A stretch of 64,000 nucleotides of DNA. It comes from Flavobacteriales bacterium (GTDB lineage Bacteria; Bacteroidota; Bacteroidia; Flavobacteriales; UBA7430). Both the position numbers and the translations under genes were made by a program. Shown one piece after another: positions 47,166 to 56,804 of this stretch. Within the stretch, counting starts at the first letter, position 1, and each line of letters starts with the position of its first letter. Where the stretch lies: the NCBI GenBank assembly GCA_002692065.1, contig NZJX01000019.1, positions 1 to 64,000 on the forward strand. Direction: 5' to 3'. The notes beneath the pieces were generated by a model. That model did not search any database. It was given only the letters and a program-made list of their open reading frames with translations, and had not been told where the DNA came from.

Positions 47166-49439
47166 ATGATGAAATATAATTTATATATAATATTTTTTTT
47201 AATAATCTTTTCTTCTAATAAACATGAAAAAATTAATAATTCTTTCGATAAAAAAATTGATAGTTTATTGATGCAAATGTCTTTGAAAGAAAAAATTGGA
47301 CAAATGACACAAATTGGAATACCAGCTATATGCGTACAAAAAAATTATTGGGATTATATGGATACTTTGGTAATTGATACTAAAAAATTAAATTTTTTTA
47401 CTAATGTCAAATATGTTGGTTCCTTTGTAGGTAAAGGTTACTACCCACCAAGTAAATATGAATATTTTAATATTATAAGTCAAATCCAAAATTATGTTGC
47501 TAATAATTCAAGACATAAAATACCTATACTTTATGCAACTGATGGGGTACATGGAGCAAATTATACAAAAAATTCAACATTATTTCCCCACCAAATAGGA
47601 ATGGCAGCAACATGGAATTATGAATTAATTAAAGATGTTTCAAAAGTTACTGCATATGAATTAAGAGCTTCAAATATACCATGGAATTTAGCTCCTACTG
47701 CAGATATTTCTTGGCAAGGTAGATGGGGAAGAATATGTGAAACATATGGAGAAGATCCCTATCTTGTCTCTATGATGACAAAGGCGTTTATTGAAGGTGG
47801 AACAAGTAATGAAATTAATGAATTTGAAACAGCACTTTGTGCAAAACACTTCATTGGATATGGTGGATCGCAATATGGAAATGACAGAAAAAATGCTTTT
47901 ATCTCTGAAAGATTTTTAAGACAGTATTACTTACCTCCATTTATATCAGCAATTAATAATGGGGTGCAATCAATAATGATAAGCTCTGGAATGATAAATT
48001 CCATTCCTTGTCATACAAACAAAAATCTAATTACAAATATTCTAAAAAAAGAGTTTAAGTTTGATGGAGTTGTAATATCAGATTGGGGTGATATGCAATT
48101 TTTAAAAGATTTTCATAAAACTGCAGAAAATTACAAAGAAGCTACATATCAGATAATTAATGCTGGAATTGATATATGTATGGTTCCATATGATGCCTCA
48201 TTCTCTGATTACTTGTTTGAATTAGTAAATGAAAAAAGAATTCCAATTTCAAGAATAAATGATGCTGTAAGAAGAATATTAAAATTGAAATTTAAATTAA
48301 ATCTTTTTAAAGTACCTAATACTAACCCTAACAATTATCCGAGATTTCAAAGTAAAACTTCAATTGATCTTAGTTATAAATCTGTTTCTGAGTCAGTTAC
48401 ACTACTTAAAAATAAAAAAAAATTACTACCAATTAATCAAAATAAAAAAGTATTTATTACGGGAGTTGCATCAAATTCATTAAATTATTTAAATGGTCCA
48501 TGGTCACGAACATGGAGTGGTCAAGACACTATATATAATGATTCAAATAAGAATACTATACTAGAATGCATTCGTAATAAAATTGGTAGGGAAAATGTTA
48601 TGTTTAATAATGGGGTTTCTTTTGATGAAGTCAAAGACTATAATAAAATAATTTCTGATTCTAAAAAGTCTGATATTATCATAGTTTGCCTTGGTGAAAA
48701 ACCCTCCACTGAGAGACCTAGTGATATAAAACAACTTTCATTTCCAAAATCTCAAATTAATTTAGTAAAAACTTTAAGCAAGGCTGAAATACCAATTATC
48801 TTACTCTTATTTGAGGGAAGAACACTAAATATTACTGAAATTGAACCGTTAGTAGATGCTATAATTATGTGTTATTACCCTGGTGATAATTCTTCTGACG
48901 CAATTATTGATTTAATATATGGAGATATTAATTTCTCTGGAAAATTACCATATACCTATCATAAAAGCCTAACAACTACAATGCCCTATATTCATACAAT
49001 AACTGACAGGTCAGATAACTATGGTGGATATACTGATTATGATCCACTTTATCAATTTGGTTACGGACTATCTTATTCAAATTTTCAGTATGATTCAATA
49101 TATTTAAATAAAAAAAGAATATCTATCAGTGATAGTATACAAGTAAAAGTTAAAATCAAAAATAACTCAAAATATAATGGAAAAGAAGTTGTTCAATTAT
49201 ACTTGCAAGATGAATACGCTAGTATTGATCCTGACTTTGAGAAATTAATTAGATTTAAAAAAGTAGATTTTAAACCAATGGAAACTAAAATTATAAGTTT
49301 TACTATTTATCCAAAAGATTTATCGTTTATTAATTATGATAATACTAAGATAATTGAAAATGGATTTTTTTATTTAAAATCTGGGGACAGAAAAAATCAA
49401 ATCATAAAAGAAAAATTTAAATTAACAGATTATGATTAA
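47166..49439 (+). CDS. GH3 beta-glucosidase
   Basis: The 757-residue exported enzyme removes terminal beta-glucose from oligosaccharides. A short signal peptide is followed by the GH3 N-terminal domain with 'MSLKEKIGQMTQIGIPA', 'YATDGVHGANYTKN', 'ALCAKHFIGYGG' and the nucleophile Asp in 'GVVISDWGDMQFL'. The (alpha/beta)6 domain includes 'SVTLLKNKKKLLPINQN' and 'IIVCLGEKPSTE'. The C-terminal fibronectin-like domain has 'YGLSYSNFQYDS'. Length and domain set are standard for family 3 beta-glucosidases. It abuts GH16 and overlaps GH26 by 8 bases. Confidence 0.94.
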   Translation: MMKYNLYIIFFLIIFSSNKHEKINNSFDKKIDSLLMQMSLKEKIGQMTQIGIPAICVQKNYWDYMDTLVIDTKKLNFFTNVKYVGSFVGKGYYPPSKYEYFNIISQIQNYVANNSRHKIPILYATDGVHGANYTKNSTLFPHQIGMAATWNYELIKDVSKVTAYELRASNIPWNLAPTADISWQGRWGRICETYGEDPYLVSMMTKAFIEGGTSNEINEFETALCAKHFIGYGGSQYGNDRKNAFISERFLRQYYLPPFISAINNGVQSIMISSGMINSIPCHTNKNLITNILKKEFKFDGVVISDWGDMQFLKDFHKTAENYKEATYQIINAGIDICMVPYDASFSDYLFELVNEKRIPISRINDAVRRILKLKFKLNLFKVPNTNPNNYPRFQSKTSIDLSYKSVSESVTLLKNKKKLLPINQNKKVFITGVASNSLNYLNGPWSRTWSGQDTIYNDSNKNTILECIRNKIGRENVMFNNGVSFDEVKDYNKIISDSKKSDIIIVCLGEKPSTERPSDIKQLSFPKSQINLVKTLSKAEIPIILLLFEGRTLNITEIEPLVDAIIMCYYPGDNSSDAIIDLIYGDINFSGKLPYTYHKSLTTTMPYIHTITDRSDNYGGYTDYDPLYQFGYGLSYSNFQYDSIYLNKKRISISDSIQVKVKIKNNSKYNGKEVVQLYLQDEYASIDPDFEKLIRFKKVDFKPMETKIISFTIYPKDLSFINYDNTKIIENGFFYLKSGDRKNQIIKEKFKLTDYD

Positions 49440-50475
49440 TAAAGTTTATTTATTTACACTTATTTTCTTAGGAATTTCTTCATGTAACAATGATAAAATT
49501 AAAAATTATAAAAATAAAATTTCAACATCAGATAAATGCTCGATTAATGCATATTTATTTGGAGAAAACGGGAGAATATTTCCTAAAAATTATAAAGAAA
49601 TCATTAAAAATTATGAAGATTTAATTTGTAATGAATTAGAATATGTTATGTGGTATCCTACTTTTTCTGATAATTTCCCAATTAAAGATTGCGAAAAAGT
49701 TAAAAAACTCGGAAAGACTCCTCACTTAACATGGGAATTTTACTTTTCTGATTCAACAAATTACCAATATATGACACAACCAATTAAAAATGAATATTCC
49801 TTGATGAATGAAATTTTAGAGGGTAAGCATGATAAATACTTAAATAAATTTGCTAATGATGTTAAAAAATATAATGGTAACATACTAATAAGGCCACTTC
49901 ATGAATTTAACGGGAATTGGTACTTGTGGAGCGGATTTAAAAATGGTAAGAATAAAGGAGGTCCGGATAAAGTAGTATCAGTATGGAGATATGTGGTTGA
50001 TATATTTATCAAGAATCAAGTAAGTAATGTTAAATGGGTGTGGAATCCTCACGGACCAAGTATTGATATGACAAAGGATAACTGGAATAAAATTTCAAAT
50101 TACTGGCCTGGTGATGATTATGTTGACTGGATTGCGATGGATGCATACAACTGGTATCCAAAAGATCCATGGGGAGGAGAAAGACCATTTAGAGACTTTG
50201 ATAATTGTTTTAAAAAACTTTATAATGAGTGTATTAAAATATCAAAGAACCACCCGATAATGATTGCTGAATTTGGTTCACCAGAATTTAATTTTAAAGA
50301 TCAAAATAAAGCACTTTGGATAAAAGACGCATTTTACAAAATAAAAAATGAGTATCCATTAATTAAATCAGTGACATGGTTTCAAATAAATAAAGAATTG
50401 GACTGGAGAGTAAATTCAAGTAAAGAATCACTTATTGAATTTAAAAAAGCAATTTCAGATAGTTATTTCTATTAA
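49432..50475 (+). CDS. GH26 family endoglycanase lipoprotein
   Basis: The 347-residue protein has a lipobox 'LGISSCNND' and a GH-A barrel of the GH26 type. The acid/base region is 'LIRPLHEFNGNWYLWSGF' and the nucleophile region is 'MIAEFGSPEF'. 'VKWVWNPHGPSIDM' and 'YVDWIAMDAYNWYP' are also characteristic. GH26 contains beta-mannanases but also lichenase-type beta-1,3-1,4-glucanases and beta-1,3-xylanases. With GH16 and GH3 beside it and no mannan-specific enzymes, a mixed-linkage beta-glucan activity is a fair alternative to mannanase. It is the last plus-strand gene, two bases from convergent gapA. Confidence 0.88.
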   Translation: MINKVYLFTLIFLGISSCNNDKIKNYKNKISTSDKCSINAYLFGENGRIFPKNYKEIIKNYEDLICNELEYVMWYPTFSDNFPIKDCEKVKKLGKTPHLTWEFYFSDSTNYQYMTQPIKNEYSLMNEILEGKHDKYLNKFANDVKKYNGNILIRPLHEFNGNWYLWSGFKNGKNKGGPDKVVSVWRYVVDIFIKNQVSNVKWVWNPHGPSIDMTKDNWNKISNYWPGDDYVDWIAMDAYNWYPKDPWGGERPFRDFDNCFKKLYNECIKISKNHPIMIAEFGSPEFNFKDQNKALWIKDAFYKIKNEYPLIKSVTWFQINKELDWRVNSSKESLIEFKKAISDSYFY

Positions 50476-50477
50476 AT

Positions 50478-51485
50478 CTAATTATTAATAACTTTCATAG
50501 CATGATTTATCATATCTAAAATTTTAGATGAGTATGCATATTCATTATCATACCAAGCAATTATTTTGAAGAAATTTTTAGAAATTTCTAAACCAGACTT
50601 AGAATCAAAAACACTTGTATGTGGATCTGATAAAATATCAGAGGAAACTAAACTATCTTCACTATATCTTATAATATTATTAAAATTATTCTCAGAGGCA
50701 TACTTAATTGATTGGCATATTTCAGTATAAGAAGTGTCGATTTCAGTATTTAAGGATAAGTCGACAACTGAAACATTTGGTATAGGAACTCGAAAAGACA
50801 TTCCAGTTAATTTTCCGTCTAGTTCAGGAATCACCTTACCTAAAGCTTTTGCTGCACCAGTTGATGAAGGAATAATATTTTGATATGCCCCCCTTCCAAG
50901 CCTCCAATTTTTAGAAGATTTTATATCAAGTACATTTTGTGATGAAGTTACTGCATGTACTGTCGTCATTAATCCATTTTTAATTTTAAAATTATCATTA
51001 ATTACTTTTGAAATTGGTGCAAGACAATTAGTAGTACATGAAGCATTTGAAATAACTTTCATTTTAGGATCATACGAATTGTGATTTACTCCATATACAA
51101 ACATTGGTGTATTATCTTTAACAGGTGCAGAAATGATAACATTTTTTGCACCAGCATTAATATGTTTTGAAGCTAACTCATTTGTCAGAAATAAACCTGT
51201 TGACTCAACAACAAAATCTACATCTAAATTTCCCCAATTTATTAATGAAGGATCTTTAAAATTGGAAATTCTGATCTTATTTTCATCAACTGTTAAAATA
51301 TTGTTATTGAAAGATATTTTATTATTTAACTTTCCATGCGTTGAATCATATTTTAATAAGTAAGAAATATAATCAGAATCAAATAGATCGTTAATACCAA
51401 CTACTTTGATATTTGGATTATTAAGAGAATTTCTAAATACTAACCTTCCGATTCTGCCAAATCCATTTATACCTATTCTAATCAT
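50478..51485 (-). CDS. gapA: Glyceraldehyde-3-phosphate dehydrogenase
   Basis: GapA oxidises glyceraldehyde 3-phosphate with NAD+ and phosphate. The 335-residue protein has 'IGINGFGRIGRLVFRN' at the N-terminus, the catalytic Cys in 'ISNASCTTNCLAPI', 'IPSSTGAAKALGKV' and the C-terminal 'IAWYDNEYAYSSKILDM'. The loop after the active site, 'TVHAVTSSQNVLDIKSSKNW', varies from the usual TVHAYTATQ. The gene is convergent with GH26, at the far end of the glycan locus from the Entner-Doudoroff operon whose product it would process. Confidence 0.96.
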   Translation of the reverse strand: MIRIGINGFGRIGRLVFRNSLNNPNIKVVGINDLFDSDYISYLLKYDSTHGKLNNKISFNNNILTVDENKIRISNFKDPSLINWGNLDVDFVVESTGLFLTNELASKHINAGAKNVIISAPVKDNTPMFVYGVNHNSYDPKMKVISNASCTTNCLAPISKVINDNFKIKNGLMTTVHAVTSSQNVLDIKSSKNWRLGRGAYQNIIPSSTGAAKALGKVIPELDGKLTGMSFRVPIPNVSVVDLSLNTEIDTSYTEICQSIKYASENNFNNIIRYSEDSLVSSDILSDPHTSVFDSKSGLEISKNFFKIIAWYDNEYAYSSKILDMINHAMKVINN

Positions 51486-51554
51486 AACAAAATATTTTTG
51501 TGCAAATTTAGTAAAATATTAGATAATATGAATTTAAAAGATTATTTCAATCAA

Positions 51555-54500
51555 TTAATAAGAAAAACTATTTGATAAATATAATAATACAGATTCTTGA
51601 TTTGTTTTTAATTGATATCCTTTGGAAGGAGTAAGGTCACCTATTCCATTAAAATTAAACTCGGGAAGATATGCAGAGCCAGAATAATCTTTAACGATAA
51701 TTAATGCATTATTATCTACTAATTCATTCATTACTAGATCTACAGGTGAGGGAGAAATTCTTAAATATCCAATTATATTCCAACCTTGATTCAATGAAAT
51801 AGGGTTGTTTTCAGGCACTAAATATTCACCATCAATCATAATTGTTAATGAACTATTTAATTTAATTTGATATCCACTACCAATATTAATATTTCCTATA
51901 CCATTGAAATTGAATTCAGGTAAATATGCATTACCTTCATAATCTTTAATTATAACTAAATTTTCTACAAAATCTGAAAATATGAAATCTAAACTAGTAT
52001 TAGAAGGATTCATGTAAGTAGAAAACATTGACCATCCTGCTGGAAAATTGATCTCTTGATTTACAGGAAAAATATTATCTGAAATAAAATCACTTATAAA
52101 TGTTATACCATTGGAAGTATAATATTCAGGACCAGATGTATAAATAGGGTTAACAATATATTCATTGCATAAAGAAGGATCCCAGACTAAAAAATTAAAT
52201 TCTTGACCATAAATTAATCCCTCAATTTCATCTGTTGAAGAATCATCTCCCATTACTGCTATCTGAATAGTTCCATCCTCAATTAATGAATATCCAGCGC
52301 ATTGATTTTCTCCATAATTATCAGTGTAAAATACACCAATTGAAGATCCTTCAGAAAAAGAATTTTCATTGTCACTTATAATTGAACCTTGAATAAATAT
52401 TGAATGATTTTGATCTGTTACAACTATATTCCAGGGAAAGTCACAATCATAATTACAAGAATCATTGTCAATATCAGCAAGTGGATTATAATTATTTGAA
52501 CTTGAATCTGTACAACCTAATATTGGACATCCAATTGTACTTGGATAAAGAGAACAATAGTCTTCATATGACATACATTCGGAACAAGCAAGACATGATG
52601 CAGTAATTGCAGCACAACATACTTGAGGACAATAATTACATGTTCCATTGTCAAAATTTGCATCAATATTAAAATTAATAGCTAAAGAATCTGTACAACC
52701 AAATATAGAGTCTACAGAATTTGCACAAAATTGAACCAAAAGATCCTCATTTTGTAGAGTAAAACCGTAATAAGAATCATTATTATTTTGAATAAAGTCA
52801 CAGTTTGAGTTCATTAGGGGTTGAATTAAAAATGAAGAATTTTCAGGGTCTGAATTAAATGTGTTAATGTTATTTACACATTGTATAAAATACTCATAAG
52901 ACCCATTCTCTAATTCAATTGAAAAATTGTTTGCAAAAGTAACTCCCCATCCTGAAAAATTATTAAAATCACCTGATATGTTAATTAAACCATTACAATT
53001 GATATCAGATACATCAAAAGTTACTTCATTTAATGATGAAGGTGGTATCATTTGCGAATAAGTTGTATAAGCCAATCTTGGATTTCTGTGAATATCAACA
53101 ATTCCAAACCATTCTTCACTAACAAATTCATCAAGAAAACCACCAGTAGACCAAGATGATAGTTCATCATGAATTGCCCAATCACCTCCATTATGTTTCC
53201 ACCATTCGTCATTCCATTCAAATACCATACCTCCAGTGCAATTTGAAAAACCACTTTCATTAATTGATGCATTATTATAAATTTCGTTAGTTAGGCTTTC
53301 AACAATTAATGATTGATATTCTTCATTAACTGAATCTCCTACTGTATGGAATGCATCAATTCCATATTCAGATAAATAAAATGGTTTGTTTGTTGAGTTA
53401 TTCCACTGTTCAAATAAACTTAAAAATGATTCTCCAACATATAAATTTAATCCATAGATATCAACATTATTTAATGTATTAAAGGTATTTTCGTCAGGAA
53501 TCCAACCACCCCATGTGGTCGATATTAGTCTTGTAGAATCATTATATTTAAGTTGAGATGTAAGATAATCTACTACACTTAGAGCTTCAGAAAAATTGGA
53601 AAAAATAGATGAGGAAAGATTAGTAAGATTCCACTCATTTCCAACTTCCCATCCAATAATTGCAGGATGTTGTTTTAACTCACATAATCTATCAAATGTA
53701 TTTTCAAGAGGTTCATCATAACCGAAATAAATAACAGAAATTACATAAATACCATGATTATAAAGAACATCTAAAGCGTATTCGTCAACAACTCCATATG
53801 TTCTTACGATATTTATTCCAGCAGCTTGCATTAAAGGTGCATCTTGATCAACAAATTGGGAAAAATAAGAAGGATTTCCGTTATCTAACCCAGGACCACC
53901 TCCTATAGGAGTTGGTGACCAGCAAACACCTTTCATGTGAAAAGCTTCATTTCCAATTATTATTTTATTATTTTCAATTCTAACTGATTCTTCCCTACCT
54001 GGTGAACTAAAACAACTTGATTGTAAAAGATTTTCAAATGAACAAGAGCCATCATTAAGTACTGCCAAAGGATTATAATTTGAAGCATATGAATTTGTAC
54101 ATCCAGATAGGACTGATTCAGAATTACAAAATTCTACTTCTATATTATTATTTGATACTGAAAATCCAAAATTACCAAAGTTATCATTTGGATTAAAATC
54201 ACAAGTAGAAAGAACTTCAGAATTAATAACAGTTGAATTGTTCCAAACATTATTCCAGAAATTTGGAATACTGGTATCAATACATAAATACACAAATTGA
54301 TAGTCGCCAGGTTGCAAATTAATTAAATAATTATTATCAGGGTGGGCACCCCATCCACTCCAGTTATCAAATTCTCCTGAAATATTAATTTGCCCTTCAC
54401 ATTCAATATCATCTACTAAAAAGTTAACTGAATATAATTCATCAATACCAAGAATACAATTACTGGGATTTAATACAATATTATTATTAACTATAAAACC

Positions 54501-54833
54501 AAAATTGGTAAAACTATCATCAGGATTAAAATCACATGATGATCCTTGCTCTGGTTCATAAATAATTGAATTACTCCAAGGATCATTAAACCAATTAGAG
54601 TTAGAAGTATTAATACACAAAACTTGATATTCATAACTACCACTATTTAGTTCAATAGTATGATTATTATTAGGATTAGCTCCCCATCCGCTCCAATTAT
54701 CAAATGAGCCTGTAATATTAATTTGGCCGTTACAATCAATATCATCCACTAAAAATTCAACCTGAAAAACTTCATTATTATTTTGACTAAATAAGAAATT
54801 ATTTATAAAAAAAAGAAATAAAATTATTCTCAT
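51555..54833 (-). CDS. Large secreted modular GH-A hydrolase with three beta-sandwich modules
   Basis: The 1092-residue exported protein has a signal peptide ending 'NNFLFSQ'. Two related CBM48-like modules come first (about 27-125 and 132-235, 'VEFLVDDIDCNGQINITGSF', 'FDNWSGWGA'). A cysteine-bearing 'GCTNSYASNYNPLAVLNDGS' repeat follows, then a GH-A barrel with 'MKGVCWSPTPIGGGPGLDNG', acid/base Glu in 'IGWEVGNEWNLT' and nucleophile Glu in 'PFYLSEYGIDAFH'. A third CBM-like copy follows, then more Cys-rich GCTD repeats. The C-terminus has two copies of a 'GYQ...' module and no standard T9SS tail. The hydrolase family is uncertain (GH2, GH5 or GH17-like). It probably acts on the same glucan outside the cell. 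Confidence 0.8.
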   Translation of the reverse strand: MRIILFLFFINNFLFSQNNNEVFQVEFLVDDIDCNGQINITGSFDNWSGWGANPNNNHTIELNSGSYEYQVLCINTSNSNWFNDPWSNSIIYEPEQGSSCDFNPDDSFTNFGFIVNNNIVLNPSNCILGIDELYSVNFLVDDIECEGQINISGEFDNWSGWGAHPDNNYLINLQPGDYQFVYLCIDTSIPNFWNNVWNNSTVINSEVLSTCDFNPNDNFGNFGFSVSNNNIEVEFCNSESVLSGCTNSYASNYNPLAVLNDGSCSFENLLQSSCFSSPGREESVRIENNKIIIGNEAFHMKGVCWSPTPIGGGPGLDNGNPSYFSQFVDQDAPLMQAAGINIVRTYGVVDEYALDVLYNHGIYVISVIYFGYDEPLENTFDRLCELKQHPAIIGWEVGNEWNLTNLSSSIFSNFSEALSVVDYLTSQLKYNDSTRLISTTWGGWIPDENTFNTLNNVDIYGLNLYVGESFLSLFEQWNNSTNKPFYLSEYGIDAFHTVGDSVNEEYQSLIVESLTNEIYNNASINESGFSNCTGGMVFEWNDEWWKHNGGDWAIHDELSSWSTGGFLDEFVSEEWFGIVDIHRNPRLAYTTYSQMIPPSSLNEVTFDVSDINCNGLINISGDFNNFSGWGVTFANNFSIELENGSYEYFIQCVNNINTFNSDPENSSFLIQPLMNSNCDFIQNNNDSYYGFTLQNEDLLVQFCANSVDSIFGCTDSLAINFNIDANFDNGTCNYCPQVCCAAITASCLACSECMSYEDYCSLYPSTIGCPILGCTDSSSNNYNPLADIDNDSCNYDCDFPWNIVVTDQNHSIFIQGSIISDNENSFSEGSSIGVFYTDNYGENQCAGYSLIEDGTIQIAVMGDDSSTDEIEGLIYGQEFNFLVWDPSLCNEYIVNPIYTSGPEYYTSNGITFISDFISDNIFPVNQEINFPAGWSMFSTYMNPSNTSLDFIFSDFVENLVIIKDYEGNAYLPEFNFNGIGNINIGSGYQIKLNSSLTIMIDGEYLVPENNPISLNQGWNIIGYLRISPSPVDLVMNELVDNNALIIVKDYSGSAYLPEFNFNGIGDLTPSKGYQLKTNQESVLLYLSNSFSY
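51640..51960 (-). repeat. Duplicated C-terminal module in the large hydrolase
   Basis: Two stretches, about 51640-51710 and 51894-51960, encode nearly the same phrase: 'KDYSGSAYLPEFNFNGIGD' and 'KDYEGNAYLPEFNFNGIGN'. Each is preceded by a 'GW' segment ('PAGWSMFSTY', 'NQGWNIIGYL') and followed by 'GYQLK' or 'GYQIK'. The DNA has diverged at synonymous positions, so the duplication is old. The paired module replaces the usual T9SS sorting domain at this position. Confidence 0.85.
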
Positions 54834-54878
54834 TATTTAAAATTTTTAAATTAATATAAATGTAAGAATATAAATTGA

Positions 54879-55580
54879 CTAATTATAAAACATCATTATA
54901 ATCATTAAGATCATAATAATATTTTCAAAAATAGTAACTTTTGACATAGGTAAATCAAAAAAAGATCCCATACATGCACATTTAATTTTTTCATTTTTCA
55001 AAACACTATTTAATACACCAATAGAGGATGCAAACAAAAAAATTAATGCAAACAAATTTCTCTCAAATTCAATAAAATTGTATAAAAATAAAATCCCTAA
55101 TAAAAATTCTATAAATGGATAAATATATCCCCAAACATATATTTTTTTTGATATTATATCGTACTTATTAAACATTTTACTGAAAGACTTTAAATCATAT
55201 ATTTTAAGGAGAGAAAATAAAATAAAAAAAAATGAGATGAATTCGCGGATAAAAATTTTGGATTTGAAACTTTCAAATCTTATTTGAAATATTAAAGTCA
55301 AAAAAAATATTAAGGTAAATAAAATTATTAGAGGTTTATATATTCCAATTAGATTGAATATTTTTTGATATTTTTTTTGTTTCAATAATTTATAATTACC
55401 TATATCGATAAGATAATTGTTTAAAAAATCTAAATCTATATCATTATCGTGATAAATATGAATCTCGGATTTATTAAATAATTTAACTTTAGATATATTA
55501 TTTAAATCTAAAAGTTCACTAGTTATTTTTTCTACGCAGCTAGAACAAGAAACTCCTAAGATATTATATTTAGATATCAT
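54879..55580 (-). CDS. HMA domain plus MauE-like membrane protein
   Basis: The 233-residue protein starts with a heavy-metal-associated domain ('LGVSCSSCVEKITSELL', CxxC motif at about residues 11-14). A MauE/DoxX-like region with about five membrane helices follows. The C-terminal 'IKCACMGSFFDLPMSKVTIFE' carries two more Cys and is the conserved signature of this flavobacterial fusion. Such proteins are associated with copper or other soft-metal handling. It lies 28 bases after the cupredoxin gene on the same strand, which supports a copper-delivery role. The mechanism is unproven. Confidence 0.82.
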   Translation of the reverse strand: MISKYNILGVSCSSCVEKITSELLDLNNISKVKLFNKSEIHIYHDNDIDLDFLNNYLIDIGNYKLLKQKKYQKIFNLIGIYKPLIILFTLIFFLTLIFQIRFESFKSKIFIREFISFFFILFSLLKIYDLKSFSKMFNKYDIISKKIYVWGYIYPFIEFLLGILFLYNFIEFERNLFALIFLFASSIGVLNSVLKNEKIKCACMGSFFDLPMSKVTIFENIIMILMIIMMFYN

Positions 55581-55608
55581 TAAAATTCAATTCAAAAAAC
55601 ATTAATTA

Positions 55609-56754
55609 CTATTTTCTGGTAATTTTTTCAACTGTTCCATCATTATAAATATATATTTTAATTGGAACATTTGAATCTTCACTAACTATTCTTCCTAATG
55701 GATCAATTATTTTAACTAAAATTCTTTTTGATGTTTTTTGTAAATTATTAATTTCAAGATTACAATCATCTCCATCATAATTATTATTTACACAGTTAAG
55801 GTTAATTAAATTGAATCCATCAAGATTAGAATAATCATAGCAATAATTATCTGCTTTTGAATTGAAAACTTGACAGGTAACATTATTTTGAGGATTATAC
55901 ATATATCTATTTTCATCACAATCACCATCTCCAATCCATCCTGAAGGAGCACAATATCCATTGCAATCTTCAACAAGATTAACATTACCCTCAGAAGGGT
56001 TATTATTAATAAATATTGATAAACTATAATCCTCACAAGAACAATTTTCATAATAACAAGAACCATCATCAGAACCAGCTAAAGGATTGTAATTACAAGC
56101 TAATCCGTCAGTGCATCCAGGAAGGTCACAGTCACCATTATCAAAATTACTTGATATACAAAATAAATCAACAGTGTTAAATCCATCTAAATTTTCTAAA
56201 TCATTACAATAATTTTGACCAAAAGAATTATTTAATTGACAGTATGTATCAGTATTAGGATTATACATATAATCATTATTGTCGCAAAATCCATCTCCAA
56301 GCCACCAATTTGGTACACATGCACCATTACAATCATATATTAATGTTTGTGTGTTATCAGGAAATAAATCACTACATGATTGGGTTATAATAACTGAATC
56401 TTGAACTGTAACACTTCCAATCATACCAGAAGCTGCATGACCATATATAGAACAATCGTAATTAAAATTTCCAATTAAATTGAAAATAACAGAACCAATG
56501 GTATCATTATTGGTTGAGGTTAAAGACTGAGAGGAAATTTCAACCGGATTATTAAAAGATAATCCAGTCATGGTATTTATATTGAAATTAACATCATGAT
56601 ATCCACCGTCATTTAACCAAGTAACAGTATCTCCAGGGTTAATTGTTAATGAGGGTGGAGAGAAATACATCATACCTGCGTTAATAAAATAGTTAGTCTG
56701 CGCATTTATAACAGAGAAAGACATCGAGAAAATTATACATATTATTTTTTTCAT
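55609..56754 (-). CDS. Secreted cupredoxin with LNR-like repeats and T9SS tail
   Basis: The 381-residue protein has a signal peptide ending 'SVINAQ' and a plastocyanin-like domain (about 20-118). All four type 1 copper ligands can be placed: His53 in 'GGYHDVNF', and Cys101, His106 and Met111 in 'DCSIYGHAASGMIG'. Two Cys-rich repeats follow, each of the form 'DCNGACVPNWWLGDGFCDNN' with a later 'FDNGDCD', resembling Notch/LNR modules, plus a 'GCTDGLACNYNPLAGSDDGS' repeat. The tail 'IIDPLGRIVSED' to 'IYIYNDGTVEKITRK' is a known T9SS-type ending. It is probably a surface electron-transfer or copper-binding protein. The substrate partner is unknown. Confidence 0.85.
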   Translation of the reverse strand: MKKIICIIFSMSFSVINAQTNYFINAGMMYFSPPSLTINPGDTVTWLNDGGYHDVNFNINTMTGLSFNNPVEISSQSLTSTNNDTIGSVIFNLIGNFNYDCSIYGHAASGMIGSVTVQDSVIITQSCSDLFPDNTQTLIYDCNGACVPNWWLGDGFCDNNDYMYNPNTDTYCQLNNSFGQNYCNDLENLDGFNTVDLFCISSNFDNGDCDLPGCTDGLACNYNPLAGSDDGSCYYENCSCEDYSLSIFINNNPSEGNVNLVEDCNGYCAPSGWIGDGDCDENRYMYNPQNNVTCQVFNSKADNYCYDYSNLDGFNLINLNCVNNNYDGDDCNLEINNLQKTSKRILVKIIDPLGRIVSEDSNVPIKIYIYNDGTVEKITRK

Positions 56755-56804
56755 GATTTTATTTTTAAACCAAATTTAAAAAGATATTGATTTAAAAAAA
56801 AAAA

